64,000 bases of DNA from Polyodon spathula (lineage: Eukaryota > Chordata > Actinopteri > Acipenseriformes > Polyodontidae), in assembly GCF_017654505.1 (NCBI RefSeq), contig NC_054559.1, positions 5,185,281 to 5,249,280 on the forward strand, given 5' to 3'. The notes below the pieces were generated by a model that saw only the letters and a program-made list of their open reading frames with translations, searched no databases and was not told the origin of the DNA. Below, in pieces: positions 1 through 9,028 of this stretch; within the stretch, counting starts at the first letter, position 1; every line of letters begins with the position of its first letter. The translations under genes were made by a program, and so were the position numbers.

Positions 1-1
1 T

Positions 2-270
2 GCCTCCAGAGTCCTCAACAGGGCTGACAAAAATGAGAAAGAATGTTTGGTAGTAGTGTGGATGGTAGAGAAATGGCTTCAATACCTGGAAGGAGTTCAG
101 TTCCATGTGGTCAGAGATCATGCTGCTTTAGCCTGGACTTTTAAAGGATCAAAGACATCATCTCGCCTGACTCTGTGGACTTCAACAGTTCACTTTTACC
201 ATTCTGTGCAGGAAGGGCAGCCTTTATGTAGTGCATAACACACTGTCCCATGCTCCAGTCGCATCTGATG
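2..270 (+). pseudogene. Ty3/Gypsy-like pol fragment (RNase H end)
   Basis: Frame 2 reads [20 protein letters not shown], then [10 protein letters not shown] and a DHAALAW motif. This is the signature of the RNase H domain of Ty3/Gypsy polyproteins, where EKECLAVVWAVEKWRPYL and TDHxAL are typical. After a frameshift near 190 a second frame gives [16 protein letters not shown], matching the usual RKGxxNVVADALSR segment after RNase H. RNase H would degrade the RNA template during reverse transcription. No integrase or LTR follows, and the element is cut by the window start, so this is a dead fragment. Confidence 0.75.
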
Positions 271-574
271 CAGCTGCAGCAGTGTGTGTGTACAAGGGAA
301 ATAACTACAGCTCAGACAGTATGAAAATGTGCAGGATAAAAAAAATTCACCTGAGTTGCATGATATCACAGTGACAGAGGACAGACTCACAGATTTCTGA
401 AACTCAAGGTATATTTTTCCCATTCATACTTTCAAAAATAGTCATCCAGTACAATTCTAACTGATAGTACTCCAGTATAAACCCTTCAACTAATGTAATT
501 TTCCTGACATATATTAAGTTGATTTTATTTTTAAAGTAGACTGAAGTTTTGACAATTTTAAATACAGTTCTCAC
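271..574. other. no feature recognised
   Basis: AT-rich sequence between the Ty3-like fragment and a MITE. I see no coding frame, splice-flanked exon or terminal repeat. Confidence 0.5.
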
Positions 575-752
575 CCATTATAATGCGCCTCGTTATAGTG
601 CGGAATTGGTTATAACACAGTAGGGTTGTGGCTCCCATTTGCTCCAGAATGCCATTGTAGTAGCCCCATTATACTCGTTATAAGGCAGAACACAAATAGC
701 ATGGTCTTGTAACTATGGCTCCCCACTATAGCGTTATAAAGGGTGAGCACTG
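575..752. mobile_element. Tigger/pogo-like MITE, 178 bp, TA target duplication
   Basis: The left end reads CAGTTCTCACCCATTATAA and the right end is its imperfect reverse complement (TTATAAAGGGTGAGCACTG), flanked by TA at 573-574 and 753-754. The inverted repeat continues inward with GTTATAGTGCGGAA-like blocks. The terminal pattern (CAG, ACCC, TTATAA, GCG) resembles Tigger/pogo non-autonomous elements. There is no coding capacity. Confidence 0.7.
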
Positions 753-2387
753 TAGTTTCCATTTTTTTAAATGCTTTATCATCCTTTATTTATAGTTGTG
801 TATATTCACTCAGTCTAATAATTGTGATGGACATTGTTCTTCATTTGAGACAACAGATGAAAAACAAACCAGTCTATGATAAGATTTTTTTATCTCTACT
901 AATGCAATTATAGACAGTTGAGCTAATCTTTAAAAAAAATGTGCCTTATGGTGTTAATTTTGGTGTGATCAATAAATTAACATTAACTGGGGGCTGTAAA
1001 CTCAGCCAACTCTGTTGGTTATTATTGTTTTAATGAAGTACCTTGCAACAATTAAAACTACATTAAAGTACTCATTAAACATTCCTCTATTTTGAACAGG
1101 TGTTGTAAATGTGAAGTTTACTCAAGCATAAATTCAGAAGGACTGAGTTTCAGATTGTGGACACTGTGGGACCAGCTACAAGGGCTTGACACCAGGATAT
1201 GTGGGAGATGGACAGCATGAGGGGCATTTTGAGGGGCTATTATGATGTAGTGCAAAAAGACCCAGTCAATGTTTTTAAAAATGTGTAAACCTTGTAGCTG
1301 TTGGGACCACTTTATAATGTGTGACTGCCTTGGACTGGGGAGACATTGGGAGTGCCGCCAGAGGCGAAGGCATGTTGTATGTAAATAGTTTTTGTTTTGT
1401 TTGTTTGGTTTTTTTACAATATGTATATACAGTGTGTTAAATAGTTTTCCACTTTTAATTAATTTTTTTTGTTTACAGCATGTTTTAAACTGCTACAGAT
1501 TTGTGCTAAACAGACACTTTCTAATCCTTATCAACTCATAAATAGTGTTAAATAATCAAGTAGCTTTCTGTGACAGATTCCTCAAAGCAGTACATGGCAA
1601 GACATGTTTATGGGGAGCATGTGGTCTGGTGCACTGATAGAAGAGTACTCTGGATTATTGTTCAGGAGTTGAAAATATAATATAAATTATATTTTCTTGA
1701 TGCTTGACTTCTTTGTTTATGAAATTGTCATGTGATCGAAGTGCTGGATGAGCTACCCTCGTGATGTGAATGAATACTGCACATGCAGGGGTACGATGAG
1801 TGGAGTATCCTCCATGAGGTATACTGGATGAGCATGCAATCTGCAGCTATACCCTGTTGACATGTGGTGAAAGTGAGTATTGACTTATTTCAATAGAAGA
1901 TATGTATCTAAATTCTTCCGTCACATTTTACAGCTCCTCCTACTGTTGGGATGGGCTATGTTGATGCACAAAGTGTTCAAACCACGACAAGCTTCCGTGC
2001 ACTGCATTGTAAACATGGTACAGTGATGTGATATGACAGCATTGATTTCCGCAATTGTCGCCCATAGCTACACATGAAGAAAAGTCTTTGCACGCAGATA
2101 TACAAATATCATGGATGAAGAGCATAATTCCAGCACAATACATTGATACCTTATGAGGCATTGTTGTTAGACTACATTAGTCTAAGCTCTTTGGGCAGCG
2201 AGAGTGATGATTCAGAAGAGGATAGCTGCCAGTTCATTTTAGCAGCAGTCAGTGGATAAACTCACCCACAATTCTCTGTGATTTGTGGCAAATATGAATG
2301 TTGTCTGTTCAGTAAATCTCCAGATTTACACAGCACTGTACAACCATTGTTTAATGCGTTATCCTTACAAATGTTCTGTTCTTTCTG
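753..2387. other. no feature recognised
   Basis: About 1.6 kb of AT-rich DNA upstream of the promoter-like block. Short open frames (for example minus 1940-2161) have no family resemblance. No terminal repeats or convincing exon were seen. Confidence 0.45.
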
Positions 2388-2570
2388 ATTGGCTGACTGG
2401 AAAAGAGCTTGTCTTATTTAATTGGTTAAATTTTACTGGTACCTGCCTTCAATCTGGCAGCACAATCTGCCTTTTCATTGGTTAGCTGTAACTGGATTGT
2501 GATTGGCTTTCTTTGGTTGAAGGTTTATCCACTTTGCTTTTGAATCAATTCTGGCGGGCATTTATAACAG
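2388..2570 (+). promoter_or_regulatory. candidate cell-cycle promoter (4 CCAAT boxes, CHR, E2F-like, TATA-like)
   Basis: Four inverted CCAAT cores (ATTGG) lie at 2388, 2421, 2477 and 2502, with spacings of 33, 56 and 25 bp. TTTGAA at 2539-2544 follows the last one by about 36 bp. GGCGGG is at 2553-2558 and TTTATAA at 2561. NF-Y boxes about 30 bp apart, followed at about 36 bp by a CHR, are the known layout of DREAM/MuvB-controlled G2/M genes. A GTGAGT donor-like site near 2593 could end a short non-coding first exon. The motifs are visible; promoter function is inferred. ATTGG is common in AT-rich DNA, but this order and spacing is not. Confidence 0.45.
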
Positions 2571-2695
2571 ATCAAGGTTGACTGCTGATAGTGTGAGTTT
2601 TTTTTTTCTTTCTGTACATTATTATGTAAAGCAAAAATTAAATACAGTATTAGCATTTTGCACAATAGTAAATAACCCAGTAGATGTTTGTACAG

Positions 2696-2758
2696 TATTC
2701 AGTGAATTTTTCGGCAGAGAAGTACAGAGTAGAGTGGAGACAGAACATTGATGCCAGT
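2696..2758 (+). CDS. candidate exon of the plus-strand host gene (phase 0-0)
   Basis: A 63-nt open segment is bounded by acceptor TTTGTACAG and donor GTGTAAGT (intron starts at 2759). It encodes 21 residues including NFSAEKYRVEWRQNIDAS, a charged and helical-looking stretch. It lies about 130 bp downstream of the TATA-like motif, so it would be the first or second exon. No ATG was found upstream in frame, so the start codon is unplaced and part of this could be 5' UTR. It joins in phase to the exon at 8728. The protein is not recognised. Confidence 0.35.
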
Positions 2759-2934
2759 GTAAGTTCTATCGATTTTATATAATTTTGATCTTGTAGAGAT
2801 GATATCTAGTATAAAAAGCCTCAATGCTTAAATATTCCAGTTTATTTGGATACCGAGAGAAAAGACCATTTAAACAAATGATCCCAGTTGAAGGGAATAT
2901 ATGAAGCGAAGTATTTTATCATCAACATAATATA

Positions 2935-3075
2935 AGAGAACTTTGAAATGAGAGGAGGCCATTGGCCCAAATTGATCATAAGGGTAGTAGTTTATTTAGC
3001 CATAAATTAGGTAGTTTCTTGAAGGATCCTAGTGAATCAGCATCCAAAACACAACTTGGCTTATACAGAAAAAAT
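2935..3075 (-). mobile_element. old CR1-like LINE 3' tail fragment
   Basis: Diverged copy of the tail that is well preserved at 6333 and 41761: GAGAGGAGGCCATTGGCCC, then TAGTAGTTTATT, then TTTCTTGAAGGATCCTAG. It contains no coding part. It is much more mutated than the other copies, so it is an older insertion. Confidence 0.7.
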
Positions 3076-3134
3076 GCTGTTAGTCTATTATGATTCATAA
3101 ATGTTTGTCATGCTACTTTGGCTAAACAATGGCA

Positions 3135-3355
3135 GAGCTAAGACATGGACCTGCAGTTTTCTGCTTCTTGCCCCCTCCACAATAGCTCAGCACTCTATAT
3201 TGTAGTGAACCTCAGTTCCCGCAGGCAGGCACATCACACAGGGTGAGGCAATCCACTCACAGGCGGAGAGCTGCGTGAACCCGGGACCTCTCGCACTGAA
3301 GCATAGCGCTGATACTGCTGTACAAAAGAGCCGGCTCCTTTGCAAGGAGCGTATA
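3135..3355 (-). mobile_element. tRNA-derived SINE remnant
   Basis: On the minus strand the sequence contains a RNA polymerase III B-box-like motif, GAGGTCCCGGGTTCACGC (plus 3273-3290), about 40 bases downstream of a possible A-box-bearing head (minus strand, plus 3300-3350). This is the layout of a tRNA-derived SINE head. No poly-A or LINE-like tail was recognised, so the family is unassigned. Confidence 0.45.
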
Positions 3356-3360
3356 TTGGG

Positions 3361-3836
3361 CTTATGCCTTTAACAAAGTGTTTCATTTAAACAATTTGGT
3401 GTTGAATTGTATTCTTTGATTCCTCAAGTTCAATTTGTTTTTATTACTATTTTAAACAAATCTTATAAGAAATTAATCTTATAAGAAATCATTGCTCTTT
3501 CAAACAAAACTCTTTCTGATATGACAGTATAACTTTTACAAAGTACTTCTGTCACACTCTGCCAAAACTTAATATTGTTCAGCTTAAATATGGTAGATTT
3601 TATAAATAGTTACAGAATAGATTTTGTAAATAATGCTGGAAATCATTATCAATTATAATAAATAACATTTTTTGCACATCTCAAATGGTTGGAGGATTTA
3701 CAAACCAGGTATTAAGTATGTCTAATGTCTAACCTTGACAGATCAAACCACTTGCAAAAATTTTAATTTCAGCTATCAACTGGATAGAAAAAGCCAAGGG
3801 GAATCCCTTCTGTCTAGTGTTTGTGAGGATAATATA
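3361..3836. other. no feature recognised
   Basis: AT-rich sequence before a Tc1 element. No coding or repeat signature was identified apart from a short direct repeat, TCTTATAAGAAAT, near 3462-3490. Confidence 0.4.
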
Positions 3837-4702
3837 CAGTCATGGTAAATAGCATTCACCCAAAATAATGGTAATTGAATAGAACTCAACAAGACACTGT
3901 TTTAATTCATGAATGCTATTACAATAGAAGTTAATGATATGTTATGCCATGTTTTATAAAAACATCTTCAATTAAGCATAAATCTCCAGGCTCTGCTGCT
4001 AAAGCAAGTCCAAATCATTATGGACCCACCTCCATGTTTGACAGTAGGTACCAGATTGTTTTCATTAAAGGATGTGCCCACTTTCTTCCAACATATTGGG
4101 GTCCTTTGTTGGAAAAAAGTTTCTATCTTGGTTTCATCGGACCAAAGAATGTTGTCAAAAAAATCTTGTGGTTTATCTGTTTGCAAAGTTTAAATGGGGG
4201 TTTATTTTGACTTCTTGAAGAATTCTTCTTCCAGCCTTAGGGGTAATCTTCCTCTTACACTTGTACGGAGAGTTTCAGTTGTATTATAATTTTTCAAAGT
4301 ATTGAACGAACAGTATCTCTTGATATGCCAAAGTGTTCTGACACTGCTGTGTACTCATTTCCTCTTTTTGTAATATTCCACAATTGCTCTCCTGTATCCA
4401 GATTCTAACTCCTTTGTCTTCACCATCTTCTGCAATTTCAAGAGCTTTTTTTGGTTTAGTCAAAGATTATAGGTATTTTTCCAGGTAATTGCTTAATTAA
4501 TGTAATGTTTCTTAATTATGCAATAATTGTAACCAATTAAGGGATTCATTTTGAAAACTACACTTTACAATGTATAATTCAAATGGTGTGAATACTTTTT
4601 TCCTTATTAAAATTTAGTTTTGTTAATATCACTTTATATTACATATTTGCAATATCATTCATGAATTTTGTAGAGGATGTGAATACTGTTTACCAAGTCT
4701 AT
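3837..4702 (-). pseudogene. Tc1/mariner element with degraded transposase
   Basis: The ends form an imperfect inverted repeat: CATGGTAAATAGCATTCAC at 3841 against the reverse complement of GTGAATACTGTTTACCAAG at 4680-4698. A TA precedes the left end at 3835-3836. The minus strand 4186-3968 encodes [14 protein letters not shown] (first catalytic Asp region) and [14 protein letters not shown], both diagnostic of Tc1 DD34E transposases. Minus sequence at 4210-4440 resembles the N-terminal helix-turn-helix part in broken frames. The C-terminal D and E motifs are missing, so it is inactive. Confidence 0.8.
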
Positions 4703-5196
4703 GTGTGATGTGGCCTTATACAAGAGGTTAGTGTTTAACATATGACTAATGCAAAATCCTTAGATTATTATGTCGTACCAGCTATGTTCTCGTTTTTACT
4801 CTATTTCAGAATAAATGAATGAACTTAAATGCCTACTATGTCTACTTGCGTCAAATATGTGTCTGTGCAGTCTAAGCTAATGTTTATTTTGGTAAAAGTA
4901 TGAAAGGATTGATGTATAATTTATCAAAAACAAAAACATTGATGATGTACAAAACCTGCCAAGTGTTCAAGTAGTATTGAGCAGTTGAAACTGATCTGTT
5001 GAGAACAGTTGCAAGACACCCCCAACACTTGTGCAAAAAGTTTGTAAGTGCCATGTCAGGTTGTAAAGAAACTGATCAATCCAAAGGAGGTCATATATTG
5101 TCAATACTTATGAAAAGGCTTTTAATAAACATATTACTGTTCTTTATTTTTCATAATGGCACGAAACGTACTGTCTGAAAGATGACCAGTATCAGT
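4703..5196. other. no feature recognised
   Basis: Intergenic or intronic DNA between a Tc1 copy and a MITE. No exon or terminal repeat could be supported. Confidence 0.4.
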
Positions 5197-5387
5197 ACAT
5201 TGAGACTCACTCCTGGTCTGGAGAGACGTAGGCTCCAATAGTTTTCATTCCACTTGAGCTCTTAATGATTACCAAAGTCAATTGTTCACTTAATTGGTCT
5301 AATTTACCACTAGCCATGTGGATTTTAAATGATCTGTTAAAACCTGCAAGGCTTTGGCTCTCCATGACCAGGAATGAGTATCAATGA
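5197..5387. mobile_element. MITE with about 27-bp terminal inverted repeats
   Basis: The left end ATTGAGACTCACTCCTGGTC pairs with the reverse complement of the right end GACCAGGAATGAGTATCAAT, and the match continues with TGGAGAG. The interior is 130-140 bp, AT-rich and non-coding. The target duplication is unclear, so the superfamily is open. The CTCCTGGTCCTGGAG style of end is widespread in fish genomes. Confidence 0.6.
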
Positions 5388-6332
5388 CAGCATATGAAAC
5401 CACAGGGTGTCACTACTCATGGGCACCATTGTAAATTCCAAAGTGTAATTAGCACCATTTCTTTCAAACCCCACAAATACACCTATTGCTACAAAATTTG
5501 AAAATATTTACAAATATTTGTACTTGAATTAAGTATCAGTTATTTGTCTAGTTTTGCTAATTCAATGTGCATTTGTTATTGTCCTTTATTGAAAGTACAG
5601 TGAAAAATCTTTTCAGTACATATTGATTGCTGGAACGAATTACCTATTCATTAATTAATTAACTAGATAGGTAGCTACAAAACTAGGAGATGATATAAGC
5701 AAGCAATGTATTTCAAAATTATTATAATAATTTTTTTTTATGAAACAGAGGGACAGAGGAAGAGACCCTAAAACTGATCCAGCTGCGTGCGCAAACAATG
5801 TTTTCTTCACGAGGAAAGAAACTCTGTGGAGCTGGGCTGGGAGTGACATTTGAAACTTTCATGTAGCCTGCACACTTATCATTTCCATTATGTGTTTTTG
5901 CAGTGATTAATAAAAATGAGTGTAGAACCCTTAGCCATTTCGAAGTGATACTGAATATAAAACAAAACAGATATCTAATTTAAAATATTATTTAAAACAA
6001 ACAAAAACGTAAATATTAGGCTAGATTATTAAGTATATGTTCATAAGATGTGGCAAATTTTGCATTTTATTAAACTAATTTCAAAGTTTAAAAATAACTA
6101 TATACATGTAAAATATTCTGAATACCTCTTGTTCGCTCAGTCGGACAATAGCGCGGCGAAGACGTCTCCTCACCGAAATCCTTGCCACATTTCTTTGGAA
6201 CAGGAATAGTGCAAATGCTACAGCTATTCTTCCAAACTACAATCTGACAACAAAAGATTGCATAGCTTCTTGCTTAGTCAAAGTTAAAGGCACTGAATGA
6301 TGATGCTGAAGTGCATTCCATTTAACGCTTTT
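5388..6332. other. no feature recognised
   Basis: AT-rich stretch between the MITE and a CR1 tail. Small frames such as minus 5655-5849 look random. Confidence 0.4.
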
Positions 6333-7610
6333 AAGAACATAAGAAAGTTTACAAACGAGAGGAGGCCATTAGGCCCATCTTGCTCGTTTGGTTGTTAGTA
6401 GCTTATTGATCCCAAAATCTCATCAAGAAGCTTCTTGAAGGATCCCAGGGTGTCAGCTTCAACCACATTACTGGCAAGTTGGTTCCAGACCCTTACAATT
6501 CTCTGTGTAAAAAAAGTGCCTCCTATTTTCTGTTCTGAATGCCCCTTTGTCTAATCTCCATTTGTGACCCCTTTCCTTGTTTCTTTTTTCAGGTCGAAAA
6601 AGTCCCTTGGGTCGACATTGTCAATACCTTTTAGAATTCTGAATGCTTGAATTAGGTCGCCGCGTAGTCTTCCTTGCTCAAGACTGAATAGATTCAATTC
6701 TTTTAGCCTGTCTGCATATGACATGCCTTTTAAACCCGGAAAAATTCTGGTCGCTCTTCTTTGCACTCTTTCTAGAGCAGCAATATCCTTTCTGTAGCGA
6801 GGTGACCAGAACTGCACACAATATTCAAGATGAGGTCTTACTAGTGCATTGTACAGTTTTAACATTACTTCCCTTGATTTAAATTCAACACTTTTCACAA
6901 TATATCCGAGCATCTTGTTGGCCTTTTTTACAGCTTCCCCACATTGTCTAGATGAAGACATTTCTGAGTCAACAAACTCCTAGGTCTTTGTCATAGATTC
7001 CTTCTTCAATTTCAGTATCTCCATTATGATATTTATAATGCACACTTTTATTGCCTGCGTGCAGTACCTTACACTTCTTTCTATTAAATGTCATTTTCCA
7101 TGTGTCTGCCCAGTTCTGAATCTTGTCTAGATCATTTTGAATGACCTTTGCTGCTGCAACAGTATTTGCCACTCCTCCTATTTTTGAGTCGTCTGCAAAT
7201 TTAACAAGTTTGCTTACTATACCAGAATCTAAATCATTAACGTAGATTAGGAATAACAGAGGACCTAATACTGATCCCTGCGGTACTCCACTGGTTACCT
7301 CACTCCATTCTGAGGTTTCTCCTCTATTCAGTACTTTCTGTTTTCTACATGTTAACCACTCCCTAATCCATGTACATGTGTTTCCTTTAATCCCAACTGC
7401 GTTCAGTTTGAGAATTAATCTTTTATGCAGGACTTTGTCAAAAGCTTTCTGGAAATCTAAATAAACCATGTCATATGCTTTGCAATTATCCATTATTGAT
7501 GTTGCATCCTCAAAAAGATCAAGCAGGTTAGTTAGACACAATCTCCCTTTCCTTAAACCATTTTGACTGTCTCCCAGGATACTGTTACCATATAGGTAAT
7601 TTTCCATTAG
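6333..7610 (-). pseudogene. 5'-truncated CR1-like LINE, copy 1
   Basis: Minus-strand reverse transcriptase of a non-LTR retrotransposon. From the truncated 5' side it reads NYLYGNSILGDSQNGLRKGR, then YLDFQKAFDKV, SGVPQGSVLGPLLFLIYVND and the active site as FADDSK (normally FADDTK). A frameshift at about 6965 moves to the C-terminal half: LVRPHLEYCVQFWSP, then ERVQRRATRI. The 3' tail ends in AAGAACATAAG (minus CTTATGTTCTT), like the other copies. The endonuclease is lost by 5' truncation. The 5' edge abuts an imperfect tandem of ATCCATCCTACACCCTA. It is dead but moderately young. Confidence 0.88.
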
Positions 7611-8525
7611 CTCCATCCTACACCCTAGATCCATCCTACACCCTAATCCCTCTCTCACCCAAGTGCACACTCTGTGATATCAGTAAAACATCACACGAAG
7701 TGTACCCTTGTCGAAGGGTGTTGGGTGCAAAGGAATGGTTTGGGATGCAGCCATGGTTACGGAAAAGACAGAAGTAATTAATAAGCTGAGTAAGTGTTAA
7801 GTGATTTGTTCGTTTTGCTAACTGTCTGTGTTTGTCTTTGTACACGGCTAAATATCCAGGAGCTGTCGCTATTCAGCCAGCATCAAACCCTGGACTGCAC
7901 TGCACTGCACTGTTACTCACTGCTCACAATGCCACTTGCACCTGGTGACCTGTGCACTACTTACCACTTTGCCACAGTGATGTTTGACAGTAAATGGTGT
8001 TTATGCACCACCCGATGAAATGTTAAACAATATTACTGGCACGATACAAGAGAAAGTTTTTATTAATATCACCCAAGGTGTTTTATTTTCAGTTTTTTAT
8101 TATATATAAATTTAACAGGAATATATCAGTGTTTATTAAAATAGAAGTGGTGAGAATCGCTGAAAATGATTACATTTCCCAGTTATACTGGGGGTAATAC
8201 TCAGCAAGTCAGAAAAGCAGCTCATCTGCTTATATTCTTTGTGAATACAAACGGTGTAGAGCTTGGTGAAGTTAACCTGTAACTGTTTTGAAGCTGAGAA
8301 TGTTAATCAGACAGCTCCATATTACACAAACTATTACTTACGTAAATATATCTACTGAATATAAAGTTGTTGATTTTCTTGGTGTAAATCAACAAGCTTG
8401 AGTAGGGCACATTTTGGGTGAAAGTCAATAAATACCAACTCAAACCACTCCCCTACTAGGTCGAATGTAATAAATCAAACAATGTCGGTTTTAAGAGGTA
8501 GCAGCTGGGACGATGCAGAAATTAA
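7611..8525. other. unclassified sequence, possibly repeat-derived
   Basis: Contains the tandem ATCCATCCTACACCCTA units (7612-7650) and moderately GC-rich sequence to about 8010 that looks repeat-derived (GAAGTGTACCCTTGTCGAAG style), but I cannot name a family. No exon is supported. Confidence 0.3.
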
Positions 8526-8714
8526 CTCTAGCAGTCCATTTATTCAGCGCTTGTCAGGCACATCAGGTCCAATTTATTTTCATACGTGCTGTTAATTTTA
8601 CACCACTGTTTAATCCCCCCCCCCCAAGAGTAAAACAGGTTTAAAAGGTTTTGAATTGCATAAGGACAGTCCTGCATCTCCAGCCAAGCCCCACCCCTTG
8701 TTCACTGTATTTTT
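8526..8714 (-). mobile_element. piggyBac-type MITE (family P1), truncated copy
   Basis: It starts after TTAA at 8522-8525. Its reverse complement matches the right-hand end of the MITEs at 16241-16834 and 18222-18718, including GCGCTGAATAAATGGACTG, the TTTTAAACCTGTTTTACTC segment and CAAGGGGTGGGG(T). Homology stops at about 8714, just before a candidate splice acceptor. The other end is missing. Confidence 0.75.
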
Positions 8715-8727
8715 GAGTAGAGTTCAG

Positions 8728-8905
8728 AGAAAAACCTGCAAGATTTTCCAAGAACTCTTGGAAATACTGAGCAGCAGGCCAGAGATAAACCCACTACGGA
8801 TCTTGGATTTTATGGGACCTACAGTGATCTCCAGCCCAGAAAATAGCAATGGGGAATGCATTGAATACACTGGCACTTTTGACGATGATGGGTCAGTCAT
8901 GAAAG
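8728..8905 (+). CDS. candidate exon of the plus-strand host gene (phase 0-1)
   Basis: A 178-nt segment begins after AGTTCAG and ends at a consensus donor (AAAG|GTAAGT, intron from 8906). It encodes about 59 residues, including KIFQELLEILSSRPEINPL, RILDFMGPTVISSPENSNG and EYTGTFDDDGSVMK: a leucine-rich helical start, then a Ser/Asp-rich part. The frame stays open past the donor. The alternative acceptor at 8721 would need a different upstream phase. The protein family is not recognised. Its acceptor sits 13 bp after the end of a piggyBac MITE. Confidence 0.45.
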
Positions 8906-8968
8906 GTAAGTATTTCTTCATCATACAACTTTCATTAAAATTATAAAAGTTGCTATCTATCCATCTAA

Positions 8969-8970
<2 letters not shown>

Positions 8971-9022
<52 letters not shown>
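8971..9022. repeat. (TA)n microsatellite
   Basis: About 26 uninterrupted TA units immediately downstream of the candidate exon at 8728-8905. Confidence 0.97.

Positions 9023-9028
<6 letters not shown>

Noticed and set aside
8721..8860. Alternative frame SSEKNLQDFPRTLGNTEQQ after the TAG acceptor
   Set aside because: It meets a TAG before the consensus donor at 8906, while the frame starting at 8728 stays open through it.
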